Shown here piece after piece: positions 1-7,130 of a stretch of 10,723 bases of DNA; the stretch's first letter is position 1, and the number at the start of each line of letters is the position of its first letter. Position numbers and translations under genes: made by a program. The DNA comes from Clostridia bacterium (lineage in GTDB: Bacteria > Bacillota > Clostridia > Oscillospirales > Acutalibacteraceae), in contig JAGAAE010000109.1 in assembly GCA_017615405.1 (NCBI GenBank), positions 1 through 10,723 of the forward strand, given 5' to 3'. Under the pieces are notes generated by a model. It saw nothing but the letters and a program-made list of their open reading frames with translations, was not told where the DNA came from and did no database searches.

Positions 1-1
1 G

Positions 2-871
2 AGTATGACCGGTTTCGGCAGAGCAAAAAAGAATTTTGACGGATTTGACATAACGGTCGAAATAAGATCGGTCAATCACCGTTTTTTTGAGTTTTCAAGC
101 CGTGTTCCGAGAGCATATATGTTTTTGGACGAAAAAATCAAAAATCTCCTTCAACAAAAGGTATCAAGAGGTAAGGTCGAGGTCTCGGTCATACTTGAAA
201 CGACCGACGGAAGCTCGGTCGTCCTCGATATTAACCGCGACTATGCAAACGCCTATATTGACGCGCTTCGTAAGATCGGCAGGGAGTATAAACTTAAGGA
301 TGATCTTAAACTGTCATCCTTTGTCGGTGTCAACGATATCTTTGTCTCCAAGCGAAAAGAGATAGATGAAGAGGTAATAACCGACGCGGTCTTATCGACG
401 GTCGACGAGGCATTGGACGCCTTTATTGAAATGCGTGCCGCAGAGGGCAAGCGCCTTTGCGACGACGTGTCATCAAGGGCTGAATTGATCCTTAAAAACG
501 TTTCTTTCGTAGAGGAGCGTTCCCCTGAAACGGTAAGGGAATACAGGGAAAAGATCGAGCAGCGGATAAGGGAACTTATCGGCGACGTCCAGATCGACGA
601 GCAGCGTCTTTTGACCGAAACCGCCGTTTTTGCCGATAAGATAGCCGTTGCGGAAGAAACCGTACGTCTTCGCAGTCATATTAAAGAAATGACCGATCTG
701 TTTTCAACCGGCGGAGTTATCGGACGAAAGCTTGATTTCATCGTTCAGGAAATGAACCGCGAGGCAAACACGATAGGTTCAAAATGCTCCGATATGGAGA
801 TAACCAAGGCAGTGGTCGATATCAAGGCGGAAATTGAGAAAATAAGGGAACAGATCCAGAATATTGAATGA
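2..871 (+). CDS. yicC: YicC/YloC-family endoribonuclease (5' end outside window)
   Basis: This is a YicC/YloC-family protein, a metal-dependent endoribonuclease family widespread in bacteria and thought to act in RNA turnover. About 289 residues are visible. The first codons read S-M-T-G-F-G-R-A, and family members normally begin with a few residues before SMTGFG. The true start is therefore probably three or four codons left of the window, and the ATG at base 5 is internal. The N-terminal YicC-like domain contains the typical EIRSVNHRFFE segment near residue 20. The C-terminal DUF1732 region runs from about residue 205 and ends in the hallmark AEIEKIREQIQNIE. The gene heads the visible operon, and remA begins 18 bases after its stop. 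The family assignment is secure; the exact substrate in this organism is unknown. Confidence 0.95.
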   Translation, partial: SMTGFGRAKKNFDGFDITVEIRSVNHRFFEFSSRVPRAYMFLDEKIKNLLQQKVSRGKVEVSVILETTDGSSVVLDINRDYANAYIDALRKIGREYKLKDDLKLSSFVGVNDIFVSKRKEIDEEVITDAVLSTVDEALDAFIEMRAAEGKRLCDDVSSRAELILKNVSFVEERSPETVREYREKIEQRIRELIGDVQIDEQRLLTETAVFADKIAVAEETVRLRSHIKEMTDLFSTGGVIGRKLDFIVQEMNREANTIGSKCSDMEITKAVVDIKAEIEKIREQIQNIE

Positions 872-889
872 CCCCGGGAGGAATTAAAT

Positions 890-1153
890 ATGAGACTTGT
901 CAATATCGGATTCGGTAATATGGTGTCTGCCGACCGCATAATAGTGATAGCGACTCCGGAATCGGCGCCCATTAAGAGAATGGTGCAGGACGCTAAAGAA
1001 ACGGGTGCGCTGATCGATGCGACCCACGGAAGAAGAACAAGAGCGGTCATAATCACCGACAGCGATCATATTATTCTGACCTATCTTCAATCCGATACCC
1101 TTGCCAACAGGATCGTAGAGGATACGGATATCGAGGTTGATGACGATGAATAA
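890..1153 (+). CDS. remA: RemA-family DNA-binding regulator (DUF370)
   Basis: This 87-residue protein belongs to the RemA/YlzA (DUF370) family. In B. subtilis, RemA oligomerises into a ring-like DNA-binding scaffold and activates extracellular-matrix (biofilm) and osmoprotection genes. Hallmarks visible here are VNIGFGN (residues 4-10), PESAPIKRM (23-31) and [11 protein letters not shown] (43-53). Arg16, Arg48 and Arg49 align with arginines I recall as DNA-contacting in Bacillus-type RemA. The tail is acidic (EVDDDE), which could limit non-specific DNA contact, although that is inference. GGGAGGA at 876-882 is a strong ribosome-binding site 7 bases before the ATG. Its place between yicC and gmk is the standard Firmicutes order. 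Whether it regulates biofilm genes in this organism cannot be told from the sequence; the family also occurs in bacteria without the Bacillus matrix operons. Confidence 0.93.
   Translation: MRLVNIGFGNMVSADRIIVIATPESAPIKRMVQDAKETGALIDATHGRRTRAVIITDSDHIILTYLQSDTLANRIVEDTDIEVDDDE
1133..1137 (+). promoter_or_regulatory. Ribosome-binding site of gmk, inside remA
   Basis: GAGGT lies within the last codons of remA and is 8 bases before the ATG at 1146. It decides between four possible in-frame starts (TTG 1137, ATG 1140, ATG 1146, ATG 1158). Confidence 0.7.
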
Positions 1154-1751
1154 GGGAATGCTTTATATTATTTCGGGACCTTCGGGGTCGGGGAAAGATA
1201 CCGTTTTGAATGAGGTCTTTAAGCGTTGCCCCGAACTTAAATTTTCAATATCGGTCATAACAAGACCTATGCGCGAGGGCGAGACCGCCGACGGAAAATA
1301 CCGTTTTATATCAAAAGCGGAATTTGAAGAAATGATAGAAAAGGATCAACTTCTCGAGCATAACGAATACGTCGGAAATTATTACGGAACTCCGAGAAAA
1401 TTCGTAGAGGACTGCTTGAATGCCGGCAAAGACGTGATGATAGAGGTCGACGTAAACGGCGCAAGACAGATAAGGGAAAAGGTTCCCGAAGCGGTGAGCA
1501 TTTTCGTCTGCCCGCCGTCATTTGAAGTCCTTAAAAAGCGTCTTACCGACAGAGGGACCGACGGTCCCGAAGCGGTCCGGCAACGTCTTACCGAATCTGT
1601 CGGAGAAATAAAGAAAGCGATTGACTATGATTATATCGTCATCAACGACGATCTGAATGAAGCGGTTGAAAATACCGTTTCGATCATAAAAGCTTCAAAA
1701 CTCAAATCTGAAAGAAATACCGCGTTAATAAACGGTATTGTCAACCAATAA
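1146..1751 (+). CDS. gmk: Guanylate kinase
   Basis: Guanylate kinase phosphorylates GMP (and dGMP) with ATP to give GDP, an essential cytosolic step of purine metabolism. The protein is 201 residues, a normal length for bacterial Gmk. The P-loop is GPSGSGKD (residues 11-18). The GMP-binding segment TRPMREGE (39-46) and the following [13 protein letters not shown] and EVDVNGA stretches are all present, and the lid contains [17 protein letters not shown]. Upstream in-frame TTG (1137) and ATG (1140) codons exist. I chose the ATG at 1146 because GAGGT at 1133-1137 then has an 8-base spacing, while 1140 would be too close. The start overlaps the remA stop by 8 bases (ATGAATAA), which suggests translational coupling. 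An ATG at 1158 would cut close to the P-loop strand and is unlikely. Confidence 0.96.
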   Translation: MNKGMLYIISGPSGSGKDTVLNEVFKRCPELKFSISVITRPMREGETADGKYRFISKAEFEEMIEKDQLLEHNEYVGNYYGTPRKFVEDCLNAGKDVMIEVDVNGARQIREKVPEAVSIFVCPPSFEVLKKRLTDRGTDGPEAVRQRLTESVGEIKKAIDYDYIVINDDLNEAVENTVSIIKASKLKSERNTALINGIVNQ

Positions 1752-1768
1752 GAAGGAAGGAAACCAGT

Positions 1769-1951
1769 ATGTTAAACGAAAATTTAGGAAAACTCATCGA
1801 GGAATACGATAACCGTTACCGCCTTGTCATCGACATTTCGAAATGTGCGAGAAACGTATCGAAAAGGGCTGAAGCTGAAGGCGAGATCCTTATCAAAAAG
1901 CCCGTAAGTATCGCTATCGATAAATTGGCGTCCGAAATAGACAAGGGCTGA
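1769..1951 (+). CDS. rpoZ: RNA polymerase omega subunit
   Basis: This is the omega subunit, which binds the beta' subunit and helps RNA polymerase assembly. At 60 residues it is a little shorter than the B. subtilis protein (about 67) and clearly shorter than E. coli omega (91). The conserved core is recognisable: NRYRLVIDISKCAR (residues 15-28), in the place of the usual D-x-R-Y-x-L-V motif, and KKPVSIAIDKLAS (43-55), matching the KPV-x-x-A-x-x-E/D-I/L-A motif near the C-terminus. AGGAAGGAAA upstream serves as ribosome-binding site for the ATG at 1769. Position between gmk and the next cluster genes matches the Firmicutes order, which strengthens the call for a protein this short. It lacks the N-terminal MAR-x-T-V-E-D helix sequence seen in proteobacterial omega. 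Confidence 0.88.
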   Translation: MLNENLGKLIEEYDNRYRLVIDISKCARNVSKRAEAEGEILIKKPVSIAIDKLASEIDKG

Positions 1952-1976
1952 TTTTTCGGGCACTTTAAAGGCAAAA

Positions 1977-1983
1977 AAGGAGG
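1977..1983 (+). promoter_or_regulatory. Ribosome-binding site of priA
   Basis: AAGGAGG is a near-perfect Shine-Dalgarno sequence. It is 8 bases before the ATG at 1992 but only 2 before the in-frame TTG at 1986, so the ATG is the start. Confidence 0.85.
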
Positions 1984-1991
1984 CATTGGTC

Positions 1992-4415
1992 ATGGACCGT
2001 TTAGCTGTTAAGGTTGTATTGGACGGCGCTGTCGGGTCCTATGATAAACGTTACTCCTATTTTGTGCCTGACGGTCTTAAAAAAAGGGCGACCCCCGGAT
2101 GCCGTGTAACCGTTCCGTTCGGAAACGGGAATATAAAAAAGCAGGGGATGATAATCGAAAATGCGACCATCCCCGACGATCCCAAAATAAAATATATATC
2201 AAGCGTGCAGGACGATGAGCCTATTCTGGACAAAGAAATGCTGTTGCTTTGTTCTTATATGAAAGAGCGATTGTTTTGTACCTATTATGATGCCATAAAC
2301 GTGATTCTTCCTGCCGGGCTTAAACTCAGGCTGGAGGAATTTTATTCTATAAACGGCGATTTTGCCGATTATTCGATGCTGAGCGGCGCCGAAAAAGAGA
2401 TTTTCGATAAGATAAAAGAGGCAGATACCGTTTCTGTCAAGGATCTTAAAAATCTATCGGAAAACTACCGCGAGACACTGCGGTCGCTTGTAAAAAAAGA
2501 CGCGATCATAAAAAGCGGAGAATCAAAGAGAACGGTGGGAGATAAGACCGCAAAATATGCTGAGATCTGCGAAAACGTCACCGACTTTTCGGGTCTTTCC
2601 GAGCGTCAGCGCGAAGTGGCTGAGGTCATTTCGGTCTCGGGATGCGTAAGCGTTAAGGAGATAATGTATTTTACCGGCTGTTCTGTCTCGGTCATAAACA
2701 GTCTTCAAAAAAAGGGCGTTATCAATCTTTTTGAAAAACAGATCTTTCGTCTGCCTTATAAGATAAGGGAAAAAGGAATACAAACCAAGATCGATCTTAA
2801 TGAGGAACAACAAAAGGCATACGACTCTCTTAAGTCCCGCCTTGACGGCGAAAAGGGCGACGTAAGTCTGCTTTACGGAGTGACCGGCAGCGGAAAGACG
2901 AGCGTTTATATAAAACTTGTCGACGACGTTGTCAACAGTGGCGCGGGAGCGATAGTAATGGTCCCCGAGATAGCCCTTACGCCCCAGACCGTCGAACTCT
3001 TCGGCAACCGCTACGGAAACAGGATCGCCATTTTACACAGCGATATGTCGATAGGACAAAGAGCGGATGAATACAGGCGTTTAAAAAGCGGGAGCGCGAC
3101 CATTGCGATAGGGACGCGAAGCGCCGTATTTGCCCCTGTGAAAAATCTGAAACTCATCATTATCGACGAGGAACAGGAGCATACCTATAAATCGGAAAAA
3201 AGCCCGAGATTTCATACGAGGGATATTGCGTATTTTCGCGCAAAATACAATAAATCGTTGCTTGTTTTGTCCTCTGCGACCCCGTCGGTTGAAAGTTATA
3301 CCTTAGCTAAAAACGGGAAATACGGCTACTGCGAAATAAACAACCGATATAACGACGCTAAACTGCCGAGCGTGACGGTAGTCGATATGACAAAGGAAGT
3401 GAAATCGGGCAACCGATCCGATATCAGCACTGTTTTGGCGCAAAAGATCGAGGAGCGTCTCAACAACCGTAAACAGGTCATTATTCTCTTGAACCGCAGG
3501 GGTCATAATACGCATATATCCTGCCCTTCGTGCGGATATACCGCCGTTTGTGAGGATTGCAGCGTTTCGATGACCTACCATTCGGCAAACAAGCGAATGA
3601 TGTGTCATTATTGCGGAAAATCGATCCCCGTTTTGAAAAAATGTCCCGAATGCGGGAATGAATTTTTGAAGTTTTCGGGTGTGGGTACGCAAAAACTTGA
3701 GGAAGAATTGAAACTCTTGTTCAAGGACGCGAAGATACTTCGCCTCGACGCCGACACGACCCTTTCGCGAGACTCCTTTTCCACCGCATTCAAGGCATTC
3801 TCCGACCACGAATACGACATAATGATAGGCACCCAGATGGTCGCAAAGGGTCTTGATTTTCCGAACGTCGATCTTGTCGGGGTCATAGGAGCCGACAGAG
3901 CCTTTTATTCGGACGATTTCAGGGGCTTTGAAAGGACCTTTTCGCTTCTGACCCAGGTCGTCGGACGAGCCGGACGAAGCGGCGGAAATTCCGAAGCGGT
4001 AATACAGACAAACAACGTATCCGACAACTGCATAGTATTTGCCTCGCGCCAGGATTATAAGGCGTTTTATGAAGAGGAGATCCTGACAAGGAAGGTTATG
4101 ATCTACCCGCCGTATTGCGATATTTGTATGGTCGTGACCTCTTCGTCGGATGATAAGGCTGCAAACGATGCGGCAAACGAGATCAAAGAAAATGTCATTA
4201 AAAATATCGGCGAAAAACATAAAGACGTAAAACTTTATATTCTCGGACCCATCGCGGCATCGGTCGTAAAGGTCAATGGGAAATACCGTTACCGAATGCT
4301 TATTAAGTGTAAAAATACGCATGATTTTCGCGATCTTCTTCGAGAAAGTATGGATATTAAACGAAAAACCGACCTTTCGGTATACGTTGATATAAATCCC
4401 GAAACGGTTATTTGA
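1992..4415 (+). CDS. priA: Primosomal replication restart helicase PriA
   Basis: PriA is a 3'-to-5' superfamily 2 DNA helicase that recognises stalled forks and D-loops and loads the replisome for restart. The protein is 807 residues, typical for Firmicutes. In order it has an N-terminal 3'-OH-binding region (about 1-100), a winged-helix region (about 200-260), two helicase lobes split by a zinc module, and a C-terminal domain. Walker A is GVTGSGKT (296-303) and motif II is DEEQ (392-395). Eight cysteines pair as CPSC (511, 514), CEDC (520, 523), CHYC (538, 541) and CPEC (551, 554) to bind two zinc ions. Later helicase motifs include GTQMVAKGLDFPNV and QVVGRAGRSG. Motif II reads DEEQ where the textbook PriA motif is DEEH. 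It follows rpoZ directly; coaBC, which separates them in B. subtilis, is absent. Confidence 0.97.
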   Translation: MDRLAVKVVLDGAVGSYDKRYSYFVPDGLKKRATPGCRVTVPFGNGNIKKQGMIIENATIPDDPKIKYISSVQDDEPILDKEMLLLCSYMKERLFCTYYDAINVILPAGLKLRLEEFYSINGDFADYSMLSGAEKEIFDKIKEADTVSVKDLKNLSENYRETLRSLVKKDAIIKSGESKRTVGDKTAKYAEICENVTDFSGLSERQREVAEVISVSGCVSVKEIMYFTGCSVSVINSLQKKGVINLFEKQIFRLPYKIREKGIQTKIDLNEEQQKAYDSLKSRLDGEKGDVSLLYGVTGSGKTSVYIKLVDDVVNSGAGAIVMVPEIALTPQTVELFGNRYGNRIAILHSDMSIGQRADEYRRLKSGSATIAIGTRSAVFAPVKNLKLIIIDEEQEHTYKSEKSPRFHTRDIAYFRAKYNKSLLVLSSATPSVESYTLAKNGKYGYCEINNRYNDAKLPSVTVVDMTKEVKSGNRSDISTVLAQKIEERLNNRKQVIILLNRRGHNTHISCPSCGYTAVCEDCSVSMTYHSANKRMMCHYCGKSIPVLKKCPECGNEFLKFSGVGTQKLEEELKLLFKDAKILRLDADTTLSRDSFSTAFKAFSDHEYDIMIGTQMVAKGLDFPNVDLVGVIGADRAFYSDDFRGFERTFSLLTQVVGRAGRSGGNSEAVIQTNNVSDNCIVFASRQDYKAFYEEEILTRKVMIYPPYCDICMVVTSSSDDKAANDAANEIKENVIKNIGEKHKDVKLYILGPIAASVVKVNGKYRYRMLIKCKNTHDFRDLLRESMDIKRKTDLSVYVDINPETVI

Positions 4416-4432
4416 ACGGAAACTGTAAAAAT

Positions 4433-4439
4433 AGGTGAT
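4433..4439 (+). promoter_or_regulatory. Ribosome-binding site of def
   Basis: AGGTGAT exactly matches the last seven bases of the ideal anti-16S pairing sequence TAAGGAGGTGAT. It is 4 bases before the ATG at 4444. Competing starts are the in-frame GTG at 4435, which lies inside this site, and the ATG at 4440, which is in another frame. The same AGGTGAT form recurs before rlmN. Confidence 0.75.
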
Positions 4440-4443
4440 ATGT

Positions 4444-4896
4444 ATGGCAAAAAGGAATATCGTTAAAATAGGGGACGACGTGCTGAGAAAGGTATGCCGT
4501 ACCCAGCTTACCTTCGATGAGAGGCTTCATCAGATACTCGACGATATGGCTGAGACAATGTATGACGCCGACGGCGTCGGTCTTGCGGCTCCTCAGGTGG
4601 GCATTTTAAGAAGATTTTGCGTAATAGACGTCGGTGACGGTCTTATTGAACTGATCAACCCGGTAATTACAAAACAATCCGGGACTCAAACCGACGATGA
4701 AGGCTGTCTTTCGATACCGGGAAAGTCCGCGAGCGTTACGAGACCTATGAACGTTACAGTCAGAGCGCAGGACAGAAACGGAAAAAACATTACGATTTCG
4801 GCGGAAGGTCTTAAAGCGAGGGCGTTTTGCCACGAGATCGATCATTTAGACGGCGTATTGTATATCGACAAAGCGGAAAAGACGCCCAAGATTTGA
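4444..4896 (+). CDS. def: Peptide deformylase
   Basis: Peptide deformylase removes the N-formyl group from nascent proteins at the ribosome exit, using a metal (usually Fe2+) in the active site. The 150-residue protein has all three family motifs: GVGLAAPQ (44-51), EGCLS (86-90) and HEIDH (130-134). Cys88, His130 and His134 are the expected metal ligands and Glu131 the catalytic base. The length fits the compact, type 1-like enzymes common in Clostridia. The ATG at 4444 gives the standard beginning MAKRNIVKIGDDVLRK. Fmt follows 21 bases after its stop, so the enzyme that removes the formyl group sits next to the one that adds it, as in most bacteria. Confidence 0.97.
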   Translation: MAKRNIVKIGDDVLRKVCRTQLTFDERLHQILDDMAETMYDADGVGLAAPQVGILRRFCVIDVGDGLIELINPVITKQSGTQTDDEGCLSIPGKSASVTRPMNVTVRAQDRNGKNITISAEGLKARAFCHEIDHLDGVLYIDKAEKTPKI

Positions 4897-4917
4897 TAAA
4901 TAAGAGGAAAAAACAGT

Positions 4918-5844
4918 ATGAAGATCGTTTTTATGGGTACCCCCGATTATTCGGTGAAAACCCTTGAAAAATTGATAAATTCGCATCATGAAGTGGTAGG
5001 CGTTTTTGCTCAACCCGACAAGCCTGTCGGAAGAAAACACATATTGACCGCACCGCCCGTGAAGGTTTGTGCGCAAAATTGCGATATTCCTGTTTTTCAG
5101 CCTTCTACCCTCAGAGACGGCGAGGCACTGAGAATAATAAGCGATCTTTCGCCCGATATCATCGTCGTCGTCGCCTACGGTAAGATATTGCCGAAAGAGA
5201 TACTCGATTACCCGAAATACGGCTGTGTTAACGGTCACGCATCGATATTGCCGAGGCACAGAGGCGCTTCTCCCATTCAATGGGCGATCTGCTGCGGCGA
5301 TACCGAGACCGGCGTTACGGTAATGAAAATGGACGAAGGTATGGACACCGGTGATATCATCGACGTTGTAAAGACTGCTATCGGGAAAACCGAGACGGCG
5401 GAAGAGCTTTTTGAGCGGCTTTCTCATATTTCAGCCGACCTTATGCTTAAAGTCATTGATGATATTGAAGAGGGAAAAGCAAGCTTTAAAAAACAGCCTG
5501 ACGAGGGCGTCACCTACGCACCGATCATTAAAAAAGAAATGGCACATCTTGATTTCACTCAGGACGCCGAAACCCTTTGTAATATGGTGAGAGGCTTTTA
5601 TTCGTGGCCATGCGCGTATACCGTTTTATGCGGAAAGCGGATCAAGATAATCGAAGCAGAGGCTGTCAGACATAGATACGGAGAATGCGGAACGGTCGTT
5701 GAAAACAGAGGTGAGCTTATTGTTTCCTGCGGAAATGACACCGCCCTTAAACTTTTGACCGTTCAGCCCGAAGGATCAAAAGCAATGACCGCGGCGATGA
5801 TGCTGAACGGAAACAGGATCCCGCTTGGTGAAAAGGCGCAATAG
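4918..5844 (+). CDS. fmt: Methionyl-tRNA formyltransferase
   Basis: Fmt transfers a formyl group from 10-formyl-tetrahydrofolate to the amino group of Met-tRNA(fMet), making the initiator tRNA for translation. The protein is 308 residues, the normal length. It opens with MKIVFMGTPDYSV, the family signature. The catalytic core contains NGHASILPRHRGASPIQWA, with Asn105 and His107 in the expected catalytic positions, and the acidic motif MDTGD (142-146), which supplies the catalytic Asp. The C-terminal tRNA-binding domain begins around residue 200 and contains RGFYSWPCAYT, matching the usual RGLNPWPGAYT signature. AGAGGAA at 4903-4909 is 8 bases before the ATG. The stop lies 1 base before the rsmB ATG, and the rsmB ribosome-binding site is inside this gene. 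Confidence 0.97.
   Translation: MKIVFMGTPDYSVKTLEKLINSHHEVVGVFAQPDKPVGRKHILTAPPVKVCAQNCDIPVFQPSTLRDGEALRIISDLSPDIIVVVAYGKILPKEILDYPKYGCVNGHASILPRHRGASPIQWAICCGDTETGVTVMKMDEGMDTGDIIDVVKTAIGKTETAEELFERLSHISADLMLKVIDDIEEGKASFKKQPDEGVTYAPIIKKEMAHLDFTQDAETLCNMVRGFYSWPCAYTVLCGKRIKIIEAEAVRHRYGECGTVVENRGELIVSCGNDTALKLLTVQPEGSKAMTAAMMLNGNRIPLGEKAQ
5831..5836 (+). promoter_or_regulatory. Ribosome-binding site of rsmB, inside fmt
   Basis: AAAAGG within the final fmt codons is 9 bases before the ATG at 5846. In-frame TTG (5825) and GTG (5828) codons lie upstream of or against this site and have no good site of their own, so the ATG is preferred. Confidence 0.65.
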
Positions 5845-5845
5845 T

Positions 5846-7126
5846 ATGGTAAATGCAAGAAAAACGGCGGTCGGCATCCTGATAAACGTCCTCAACGACG
5901 GAGCATATTCAAATATCGCGATCAAAAACGAACTTGACGGTTCACGACTTGAAAGGGAAGATAAAGCCCTTGCAACGGCGCTTGTTTACGGCGTTTTGGA
6001 CCGGAAAATAACAATTGACTACGTTATCTCAAAATACGTTAGAAAAAGTGTCGAAAGAATTGCTCCCGTAACGCTGAACGCTTTAAGGATCGCGCTGTAT
6101 CAGATAATGTTTATGGATAAGATCCCGCAAAGTGCGGCGGTAAATGAATCGGTAAACCTTGTCAAAGGGTCAAAAGAAAGGTATAACGCCTCTTTTGTAA
6201 ACGGTGTTTTAAGGTCGTTCCTTCGCGAGCCTGCAAAAATGCCCGCCGGCGATGACGCCTATTCGATTAGCGTCAGGTATTCCTGCCCCGAGTGGATAGT
6301 TTCGGGATTTATCAGCGATTACGGCATCGCGACTGCGATAAAACTTCTTGAGGAATCGCTTAAAAAGCCTCCGGTTTGTCTTAGGGTCAACACACTGAAA
6401 ACCGACCCGGAAAAACTGATCGACGTTCTGAAAAAAGAAGGCATTAAGGCGGAAAAATCGCCGATCGAAGGCGCTTTGACTGTCAATTCAACTATGGATA
6501 TTGCCAATTCCGAGGCGTTCAACGACGGGCTTTTTCACGTTGAGGATCCGGCATCGCAAAAAATGCTTTCAAAGGTCGGATTTCGCGAAAATATGCGGGT
6601 GCTTGACCTTTGCAGCGCCCCCGGCGGCAAGGCGTTTACGGTCGCCGAATACCTTGAAAACAACGGCGAGATCGTCGCCTGCGATATGTATGAACACAGG
6701 GTAGAACTGATTAAAAAAGGCGCTTCCCGTCTCGGAATATCGATAATAAAGCCTTTTGTCAACGACGCGACCGGGATAAACAAAGACCTTGGTTTATTCG
6801 ACGTCGTTTTGTGCGACGTACCGTGTTCCGGGCTTGGTGTAATAAGAAGAAAACCCGAGATAAAGTATAAGAAAATCAACGAAAACGATTATGATTTACT
6901 ACTAAGAACCCAGCAAAAGATCGTCGAAAACGCCGATCGGTATTTAAAGCCCGGCGGCACTCTCGTTTATTCGACCTGTACGCTTAAAAGAGCCGAGAAC
7001 GAGGATCAGATAACCTCTTTTCTTGACAAACACGGCGATTATGATGTAAAATATAATGTCAACTATATGCCGCATATTGACGGCACCGACGGTTTTTTTA
7101 CGGCAATTCTCTGCAAAAAAAGGTGA
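5846..7126 (+). CDS. rsmB: 16S rRNA (cytosine-967-C5)-methyltransferase RsmB
   Basis: RsmB uses S-adenosylmethionine to methylate C5 of cytosine 967 in 16S rRNA. The 426-residue protein has an N-terminal NusB-like RNA-binding domain (about 1-130, with ALATALVYGVLDRKITIDYV and later AAVNESVNLVK) and a C-terminal Rossmann-fold methyltransferase domain. The SAM-binding motif is VLDLCSAPGGK (252-262). DVPCSGLGVIRRKPE holds Cys327, which helps release the product, and STCT holds the catalytic nucleophile Cys378. The C-terminus DGFFTAILCKKR is typical of the family. The ATG at 5846 yields MVNARKTAVGIL, a normal RsmB beginning. Many clostridial clusters carry a zinc metallopeptidase gene between fmt and rsmB; here the two are contiguous. 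Its last codons run over an A7 stretch that also forms part of the rlmN ribosome-binding region. Confidence 0.96.
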   Translation: MVNARKTAVGILINVLNDGAYSNIAIKNELDGSRLEREDKALATALVYGVLDRKITIDYVISKYVRKSVERIAPVTLNALRIALYQIMFMDKIPQSAAVNESVNLVKGSKERYNASFVNGVLRSFLREPAKMPAGDDAYSISVRYSCPEWIVSGFISDYGIATAIKLLEESLKKPPVCLRVNTLKTDPEKLIDVLKKEGIKAEKSPIEGALTVNSTMDIANSEAFNDGLFHVEDPASQKMLSKVGFRENMRVLDLCSAPGGKAFTVAEYLENNGEIVACDMYEHRVELIKKGASRLGISIIKPFVNDATGINKDLGLFDVVLCDVPCSGLGVIRRKPEIKYKKINENDYDLLLRTQQKIVENADRYLKPGGTLVYSTCTLKRAENEDQITSFLDKHGDYDVKYNVNYMPHIDGTDGFFTAILCKKR

Positions 7127-7127
7127 T
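7121..7127 (+). promoter_or_regulatory. Ribosome-binding site before an ATT start (rlmN)
   Basis: AGGTGAT, preceded by a run of A, overlaps the rsmB stop codon and exactly matches seven bases of the ideal Shine-Dalgarno TAAGGAGGTGAT. It is the same form used by def. No ATG, GTG or TTG follows at the right distance in the rlmN frame; ATT codons sit at 7128 and 7131, the latter at the best spacing. Confidence 0.65.
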
Positions 7128-7130
7128 ATT

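Noticed and set aside
1952..1991. Possible terminator or promoter between rpoZ and priA (TTTTTCGGGC stretch)
   Set aside because: I could not form a stable GC-rich hairpin followed by a T run, and the gap is mostly filled by the priA ribosome-binding site.
3303..4322. Open reading frame of 339 codons on the minus strand
   Set aside because: It is antisense to the conserved helicase and zinc region of priA, its translation resembles no known family and it has no plausible operon context.
4846..5427. Open reading frame of 193 codons on the minus strand
   Set aside because: It is opposite the catalytic half of fmt and the end of def; no ribosome-binding site or family motif is visible.
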